Source: DASZCR01 sp035942915 (lineage in GTDB: Bacteria; Acidobacteriota; Blastocatellia; Pyrinomonadales; Pyrinomonadaceae). From it: a stretch of 6,202 nt of DNA. The notes under the pieces were generated by a model that saw only the letters and a list, made by a program, of their open reading frames with translations, made no database searches and was not told the DNA's origin. How positions within the stretch are numbered: the first letter of the stretch is position 1; every line of letters begins with the position of its first letter. Made by a program: the position numbers and the translations under genes. Below, piece by piece: positions 5,805 to 6,202 of this stretch. The stretch lies in assembly GCA_035942915.1 (NCBI GenBank), contig DASZCR010000374.1, forward strand, positions 1 to 6,202. Reading direction: 5' to 3'.

Positions 5805-5884
5805 ATCAGTGATGAGTGATGGGTGATAGGTGATAAGAGAAAAGCTTTTTTCCTATCACCCGTCACCTATCACCCATCACTTAT
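5805..5884. repeat. 80-nt heptad-built palindrome between rpmI and rplT
   Basis: Bases 5805-5842 fold back on 5847-5884 with 34 pairs (3 G-U) and 4 isolated mismatches (5807/5882, 5815/5874, 5828/5861, 5836/5853) around an AGCT apex. The left arm is four 7-base units, GTGATGA, GTGATGG, GTGATAG, GTGATAA (5809-5836). The right arm is CCTATCA, CCCGTCA, CCTATCA, CCCATCA (5852-5879). Shifting the fold by one unit in each arm gives a perfect 19-bp stem (5815-5833 with 5863-5881). The T-run lies in the apex rather than after the stem, so it is not a standard terminator. It ends 2 bases before the rplT Shine-Dalgarno and nearly fills the 105-base gap. Confidence 0.9.
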
Positions 5885-5886
5885 CT

Positions 5887-5892
5887 GGGAGG
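5887..5892 (+). promoter_or_regulatory. rplT Shine-Dalgarno beside the palindrome
   Basis: GGGAGG (5887-5892) stands 8 bases before ATG 5901 and fixes the rplT start. The 80-nt palindrome ends at 5884, so a folded stem would abut the ribosome binding site without covering it. Confidence 0.85.
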
Positions 5893-5900
5893 TTTCTGTT

Positions 5901-6202
5901 ATGCCGAGGGCAAAACGTGGAAATAAGCGCACCGAGAGGCGCAAGAAGATTCTCAAACTAGCGAAGGGCTATCGCGGCACAAAGTCGAAGCTGTACCGCT
6001 CGGCCAAAGAGTCCATCGAACGCGGACTGAATTTCGCGTACACCGGCCGCAAACTCAAAAAACGCGACTTCCGCAGCCTGTGGATTGTGCGCATCGGCGC
6101 GGCCGCGCGCTTAAACGGCCTCAACTATTCGCAGTTCATGCACGGCCTCAAGGTCGCAGGCATCGAACTCGACCGCAAGGTTCTGGCAGACCTCGCCGCC
6201 AA
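5901..6202 (+). CDS. rplT: Large ribosomal subunit protein bL20 (partial, runs off the window)
   Basis: One hundred residues are visible of a protein usually about 115-120 long; the frame is open at the right edge. The start MPRAKRGNKRTERRKKILKL, then AKGYRG, the RKLKKRDFRSLWIVRI helix and GLNYSQFMHGLKVAGIELDR are textbook bL20, ending in LADLAA at the edge. The basic N-terminal half threads into 23S rRNA and is needed for early 50S assembly, while the globular C-terminal half is the part that binds operator RNA in studied bacteria. ATG 5901 has a strong Shine-Dalgarno. It is the last gene of the translation block seen here; pheS/pheT often follow in other genomes but are outside the window. 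Confidence 0.97.
   Translation, partial: MPRAKRGNKRTERRKKILKLAKGYRGTKSKLYRSAKESIERGLNFAYTGRKLKKRDFRSLWIVRIGAAARLNGLNYSQFMHGLKVAGIELDRKVLADLAA

Noticed and set aside
5846..5851. T-run in the rpmI-rplT gap as an intrinsic terminator
   Set aside because: The six T bases sit in the apex of the palindrome instead of following its stem, and stopping there would silence rplT, an essential gene with its own good ribosome binding site downstream.

Overview
The window is GC-rich, tightly packed bacterial chromosome in which every gene reads on the + strand. It carries the conserved translation cluster thrS-infC-rpmI-rplT, preceded by a tRNA-Val gene and an ABC-F ATPase gene. The ThrRS, IF3, bL35 and bL20 sequences are clearly bacterial. 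The high GC, the gene order and the protein style fit Acidobacteriota, possibly a Blastocatellia-like lineage, but that assignment is an impression from sequence style and no search was run.

Layout. Bases 1-143 are the last 46 codons of an unidentified upstream gene with an Ala/Pro/Gly/Asn-rich tail. Bases 144-295 are a short leader with three GC-rich hairpins. Bases 296-2257 encode a two-cassette ABC-F ATPase. Bases 2258-2348 hold a plausible sigma70-type promoter, followed by tRNA-Val(GAC) with encoded CCA at 2349-2423. Bases 2424-2721 are non-coding; the last 90 or so can fold over the thrS ribosome binding site. Then follow thrS (2722-4749), infC (4845-5534, apparently from a rare ATT start), rpmI (5592-5795) and rplT (from 5901, cut by the window end).

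How the genes work together. All recognisable genes serve translation. ThrRS charges tRNA-Thr, IF3 controls start-site selection and subunit dissociation, bL35 and bL20 are large-subunit proteins, tRNA-Val decodes GUC/GUU, and the ABC-F protein probably acts on stalled or non-translating ribosomes. Spacing and orientation suggest that thrS to rplT is one transcription unit.

I found no new multi-gene system; the coding content is ordinary housekeeping. The interest lies between the genes. All three gaps of thrS-infC-rpmI-rplT carry sequence with a 7-base period folded into a palindrome: 55 nt before infC, a degenerate one before rpmI, and a nearly continuous 80 nt one before rplT. In addition, infC shows the ATT start known from E. 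coli, which would be misannotated by ordinary start-codon rules, and thrS has a leader that could hide its own ribosome binding site.
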